Assembly (NCBI RefSeq): GCF_005887555.1
Contig: NZ_VCIA01000001.1
Location: 930,001-994,000, forward strand
Length of the DNA: 64,000 nt
Direction: 5' to 3'
DNA from: Lentibacillus cibarius
GTDB taxonomy: Bacteria > Bacillota > Bacilli > Bacillales > Amphibacillaceae
Both the position numbers and the translations under genes were made by a program. The number at the start of each line of letters is the position of its first letter. Position 1 is the first letter of the stretch. The notes under the pieces were generated by a model. The model searched no databases. It was not told where the DNA came from and worked only from the letters and a program-made list of their open reading frames with translations. Shown piece by piece: positions 60,409 to 64,000 of the stretch.

Positions 60409-61722
60409 TCAGTACCTTTTTGCCCTGACACGTAACAGGACCACTACTGCTAACACGAAACCAAGAATCCATAAAACGCTGGAAAAATTAAACAATGCCT
60501 GTTGCCTTGCTTTGATTGGATGTGGGTCACGGATTCCGCCTTCTGTATGGATTAGCTGATTCCATTTCTCATATATCGTTAAGGCAGGACTGTAGAGAAA
60601 AAGATTGCCAAGCTGCTGATCAGCTAATACGCTGCCAAAAGCTGAGCTATATTCATAAGGCTCATCACTGACACCATCTTGATCAAGATCAACTGCCGTA
60701 TGATCAGACCAAGTGTTTCCAATTTCCTCCACGCTCCAATCATTGGCATCTTCTCCACCGTTGGTCGTGTATTGCAGATTGTTATCCAGTATTTTATTTT
60801 CCGTAAACTGGTTATCGATAGAACTACTCCAGACATTAAGGCCAATCTGATTATTTGAAATATGATTCCCTTTTATAAGGTTCCGGTTCGACTGATCCAT
60901 AAAGATTCCCTTTTGATTAAAGTAGATTTCGTTTTTTTCAATCCTTGTATCGTTAGCCGTCTGTAGTAAAATACCAAATGATTGCATATGGTGATGATCG
61001 TAAAATTGATTTTTCACCAATGTGACTCGGTCTGAGTACATGATAGCTGCTCCACCTATATTATCTGTGAATACATTTTCATAAAATTCGTTATCATCTG
61101 AATACATATAGTGGAGACCGTACCGCGTGTTCGTGACATGATTTTGTTTTATACGATTGTTTCCGGAAAAAGAAAAATATACCCCGTCCCTAGATCCGTC
61201 AATCGTATTATCCTTAATCACGTTTTTGGATGAATGAAACAAATGAATACCATTACCACGGCGGGATTGATTCCATTCCTGATTACCAAGAATCTTGTTG
61301 CCAGTTAATTTATTTCCTTTGTTTTCGTTTAAATAAATACCATGCAAACTATCCTTAATGGTTGTATTGATGACTTGATTGTTGTCGGAATATATTTTAA
61401 TACCGGCATCATCATCGTCAAGAACAGAACCGCTATTTTTAATAGTAACGTTCTTTAGTGTAATGCCATCATGCTTAATGGTGATGACATTTCCATCACC
61501 AGTTCCTTTTATGACTGTCCCTTTCGTTCCTTTGAGAATAACCGGCTTATCAATAACGACATTTCCTTGATAAACACGATCCTGAAGTTGAATAACGCTG
61601 CCTGGCTTTGCTTGTTCCAATAATGTTTGGATAGAAGGAAGCTCCTTTGCAAAAGAAGTTCCCGGTAACAACGTGATCATAACACCAAGGATAGTGATGA
61701 ATATACCGAATCGCTTAATCAT
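60409..61722 (-). CDS. nosD: Nitrous-oxide reductase maturation protein NosD
   Basis: 437 residues: signal peptide (KRFGIFITILGVMITLLPGTSFA) then a right-handed beta-helix made of CASH-type repeats, seen as many NxIxxN turns (GNKLTGNKILGN, KNVIKDNTIDGSRDGVYFSFSGNNRIKQN, LIKGNHISNNQIGLNVWSS), then a C-terminal membrane anchor (VLWILGFVLAVVVLLRVRAKRY). Works outside the cell in copper-sulfide delivery to NosZ. ATG at 61722 follows GGAAAGGCAAACC and overlaps nosB by 8 bp. Confidence 0.92.
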   Translation of the reverse strand: MIKRFGIFITILGVMITLLPGTSFAKELPSIQTLLEQAKPGSVIQLQDRVYQGNVVIDKPVILKGTKGTVIKGTGDGNVITIKHDGITLKNVTIKNSGSVLDDDDAGIKIYSDNNQVINTTIKDSLHGIYLNENKGNKLTGNKILGNQEWNQSRRGNGIHLFHSSKNVIKDNTIDGSRDGVYFSFSGNNRIKQNHVTNTRYGLHYMYSDDNEFYENVFTDNIGGAAIMYSDRVTLVKNQFYDHHHMQSFGILLQTANDTRIEKNEIYFNQKGIFMDQSNRNLIKGNHISNNQIGLNVWSSSIDNQFTENKILDNNLQYTTNGGEDANDWSVEEIGNTWSDHTAVDLDQDGVSDEPYEYSSAFGSVLADQQLGNLFLYSPALTIYEKWNQLIHTEGGIRDPHPIKARQQALFNFSSVLWILGFVLAVVVLLRVRAKRY

Positions 61723-62281
61723 GGTTTGCCTTTCCTTTCCAGAGTACAAGCAACAACAAAAGGATGCCTAATCCGACAAACCCCGTCCCATAGGAAAAGA
61801 ACGAAAACGTTTCAAAATTAGCCAACTGATTCGTTCCAAAAATAGGTGGTGTGAAAGGTTCAATTTCGATAGGGGCGTTTGGTGACAAATTCGTCCCGAA
61901 TGCATGCAACCAGCGATAAATATCATAAATCCCGACCGCCGCAAGTACCAGCACAATTCCCGTCCAAACAGCAAGCAATGTACGATTTCGGATAAGGGCA
62001 ACGATTATTGTTAATAAGGCAACAGCACCTACAATATAGGCGAGGAACCCCAATTCCGGGAAAGAAGCTTCACTAAACTTTTCCATCCCAATATAATGGT
62101 TCAAACCATTGATTATGTCAATATCACCTTCCATTTTATAGGGATAAACCCACATATATAATCCTTCTTTATATTGTGGGGCAATCAACCGCAATGCCCA
62201 CCACGGAAAAAAGATGGATACAGCAAAACTTAAGCCTGCGATCATCAGTCCAATCATACCCTTAAAGCTAATGCGCCCCAT
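61715..62281 (-). CDS. nosB: Membrane protein NosB of clade II nitrous-oxide reductase clusters
   Basis: 188 residues with four membrane helices (GLMIAGLSFAVSIFFPWWAL, LGFLAYIVGAVALLTIIVALI, TLLAVWTGIVLVLAAVGIYDIY, TGFVGLGILLLLLVLW) and an aromatic-rich extracytoplasmic loop. No catalytic motif. Position directly after nosZ and before nosD is that of NosB in clade II clusters of Firmicutes and others; role unknown but thought to support NosZ. ATG follows GGAGGCGTAGAAT. Confidence 0.75.
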   Translation of the reverse strand: MGRISFKGMIGLMIAGLSFAVSIFFPWWALRLIAPQYKEGLYMWVYPYKMEGDIDIINGLNHYIGMEKFSEASFPELGFLAYIVGAVALLTIIVALIRNRTLLAVWTGIVLVLAAVGIYDIYRWLHAFGTNLSPNAPIEIEPFTPPIFGTNQLANFETFSFFSYGTGFVGLGILLLLLVLWKGKANHD

Positions 62282-62398
62282 ATTCTACGCCTCCTTTAAT
62301 TTGAAGGGAGTCCTGTAATAGGACTCCACTCCAAAAGTTCAGTTCCATTTTACGAACCGGTATTCTCCTGTCACACAAATGTTCACAATTTATCCGCT

Positions 62399-64000
62399 TT
62401 ATTTCGGTTCAACAAGAAGATACCCAGTCATTTCTTGGTGTAATGCCGAACAGAAATTCGTACAGTAAATAGGGAACGTTCCTGATTCATCCACTTCAAC
62501 CTTCAACGTCTTCGTATAGCCTGGTTGAATTTCAAAGTTTTCATTGTATCCGTTAATTCCAAACCCATGTGTAATATCTTCATCTTGGTCGATATTGGTT
62601 ATATGGAAATAAACCGTATCTCCTTCTTTAGCTTCGACGACATCCGGTCTATCACTTTCTGCATCGAATACAAATCGTGACCGCAATGCAACTCCGTAAA
62701 CGTGCAACTCATCACCTTCACGTTCAATATGCGCATCATCCGTGCTCCAAACAGCATTTTCGCGGTCTGTATCTTTTTCGGCTACTTCCGTTGTTTCAAT
62801 CTTGTCTGCATCGATAATTTGGGCGTAATGCGGCTCCGGCTGTGATGGTGTATTGGCAACAAGTTCCATTTTTTCGCCACTGATATCAATCAGATCCATA
62901 CTTTCCGGGTGAGATGGGCCAACCGACAGATATTGGTCTTTTGATATTTTGTTTAAGGAGACGAGCCATTCACCACCCGGGTTAGTCGTATCACCGCCAA
63001 CTGCTGCCAAATGTCCTGATGAATACGAAATTTCCGTTTTATCGATGACTTTGCCGGAATCAAGATTCCACTTGACCACTTGAGAATCAATAAACAGCCC
63101 GGTATACGCATTACCTTTATCATCGAACTGCGTATGGAGCGGTCCCAATCCGACTTCAATTTCTTTGTCAATAACGCTGTCGTAATTTAAGACAGGTAGT
63201 CCTTGTGCTTCTCCTTGGAAGTCTTCGTTTTTTATGGCTTCCTTCGCTTTTTCGACACTAAACACCGATGTCGTTGGTGATAGTTTTCCGTTTGCGACAA
63301 AATAATCGCCATCCGGTGTTACGTCAACCCCGTGTGGTGATTTCGGAGCGGGAACTAAATAAATCGATCCGGAATTTTCTTCAGGGTCAAACATTTTTAC
63401 ACCATTGACCTCGGTGTAATTACCCTTTTCTACTTCCTTCGCCATCTCCTCCCAATTAAACATCACGATATAATCGCGATCGTTTTGCGATGCGTTGATT
63501 TCCAAGGTAGTAGTTGCTTCCTCCGTATTATATGTTGAAAGGAAGCCCCATCCATCGGATTTGTTTTTTCCTGCGTCTGATAAATCATAAGACCATGGCG
63601 GCAACATTACCTGAAAGGCAACATCTATCTGATTGTTCTTGAAGTCAGGTTTTAAAGCCGTCATCACACCTTTATACGTATCACTATACTCGTCAAGATC
63701 GGCATATTCACCACCGATTGGTACACTGAAACGTGTCGGTGCAAAGAAATATTCTGAATTAGGCGTTACAAATGCTGCACAATGCGGACCGGAAACGTTG
63801 GGAATTTCCTTTATATCAGTTGTTTCAAATGTTTCTAAATCAACATATGCAGCCCTGTTGTTTCCGACATCGGTTGCAAACAATGCACGTCCGTCATAAT
63901 CTCCCTCTGTTTCGGAAATGGCCGGATGGTGGAAATCCCCCCATTTGTATCCGCCAAGCATTTCTTTCGATTCTTCTTCAAACCCATAACCGGTAGCAGG
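62399..64000 (-). CDS. nosZ: Nitrous-oxide reductase NosZ, C-terminal 533 residues (runs off right edge)
   Basis: Copper enzyme reducing N2O to N2 outside the membrane. The seven-bladed propeller carries CuZ His ligands visible as DFHHPAIS, SGPHCAAF, SPHGVDV, GPLHTQF, SSGHLA and PEPHYAQI; the C-terminal cupredoxin domain has the CuA site YCTNFCSALHQEMTGY (Cys-x3-Cys-x3-His-x2-Met). NosB next to it points to the clade II, Sec-exported type; the signal peptide is outside the window. The ORF in the window continues in frame to base 64000 upstream of the internal ATG at 63961, so that ATG is not the start. First gene of the visible operon. Confidence 0.95.
   Translation of the reverse strand, partial: PATGYGFEEESKEMLGGYKWGDFHHPAISETEGDYDGRALFATDVGNNRAAYVDLETFETTDIKEIPNVSGPHCAAFVTPNSEYFFAPTRFSVPIGGEYADLDEYSDTYKGVMTALKPDFKNNQIDVAFQVMLPPWSYDLSDAGKNKSDGWGFLSTYNTEEATTTLEINASQNDRDYIVMFNWEEMAKEVEKGNYTEVNGVKMFDPEENSGSIYLVPAPKSPHGVDVTPDGDYFVANGKLSPTTSVFSVEKAKEAIKNEDFQGEAQGLPVLNYDSVIDKEIEVGLGPLHTQFDDKGNAYTGLFIDSQVVKWNLDSGKVIDKTEISYSSGHLAAVGGDTTNPGGEWLVSLNKISKDQYLSVGPSHPESMDLIDISGEKMELVANTPSQPEPHYAQIIDADKIETTEVAEKDTDRENAVWSTDDAHIEREGDELHVYGVALRSRFVFDAESDRPDVVEAKEGDTVYFHITNIDQDEDITHGFGINGYNENFEIQPGYTKTLKVEVDESGTFPIYCTNFCSALHQEMTGYLLVEPK

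Noticed and set aside
63961..64000. ATG at 63961 as the nosZ start
   Set aside because: The frame stays open to the window edge with NosZ-like residues and there is no ribosome site; the gene continues beyond the window.
1..64000. CRISPR arrays, tRNA or rRNA genes
   Set aside because: No regularly spaced repeats with unique spacers and no cloverleaf or rRNA-like sequence was recognised.

Overview
The window reads as chromosomal DNA of a spore-forming, low-to-mid GC Gram-positive bacterium of the Bacillaceae. Evidence: an alpha/beta-type small acid-soluble spore protein, YtaF, strong GGAGG-type ribosome binding sites with frequent TTG/GTG starts, CcpA-type cre sites, intrinsic terminators, and a palindromic repeat typical of Bacillales. 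Osmolyte genes (glycine-betaine binding lipoprotein, ectoine degradation, NhaC antiporter) suggest a halophilic or halotolerant species of the Virgibacillus/Lentibacillus/Oceanobacillus kind; the genus is inference.

Layout: 1-13 kb holds mixed housekeeping genes (partial topB, ytaF, cvfB/yitL, betaine-binding lipoprotein, nhaC, a spore protein, a HAD phosphatase, glycerate kinase, an oxidoreductase, YitT and AbgT proteins). 13-16.7 kb has an aldo/keto reductase, an ISLre2-type insertion sequence with a visible target duplication, and a coiled-coil protein with seven 13-residue repeats. 16.8-28.1 kb is an amino-acid/osmolyte catabolic region: D-malate/tartrate dehydrogenase, alanine racemase, a frameshifted D-amino acid aminotransferase, a EutB-like dehydratase, an M20 deacetylase remnant, semialdehyde dehydrogenase, aminotransferase, a FadR-type GntR regulator, a 2-hydroxyacid dehydrogenase and ectoine hydrolase. 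An identical 16-bp operator candidate lies before the regulator and before ectoine hydrolase, and the latter also has a full cre match.

28-31 kb has a gene-poor 0.9-kb stretch, a flavodoxin and a flavin reductase. 31-42.8 kb is a large amino-sugar/galactose block on the minus strand: GntR regulator, mannose-family PTS (AgaVWEF type), AgaS, LacR, LacAB, galactitol-type PTS (GatABC), LacC and LacD. Together they import a galactosamine-type sugar and galactose/galactitol-type sugars and channel both through tagatose-6-phosphate to triose phosphates. 43-47 kb has an M19 dipeptidase, a decayed pdxK and a taurine/nitrate-type ABC transporter. 47-50 kb has a lone trpB and a proline/arginine-catabolic P5C dehydrogenase. 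51-57 kb is the ribose operon rbsRKDACB, with rbsC broken by a single-base frameshift and two perfect RbsR operator palindromes. 57-64 kb has an SDR enzyme and a nitrous-oxide reduction operon (nosZ running off the edge, nosB, nosD, nosY, nosF, then a SurA-like lipoprotein).

The most notable points are the unusual regulator and gene set of the ectoine cluster, the duplicated operator and gntR fragment flanking the aga PTS genes, two single-base frameshifts in otherwise intact genes, three older gene remnants, and a multi-hairpin structured segment after ytaF. No rRNA, tRNA or CRISPR array was seen.
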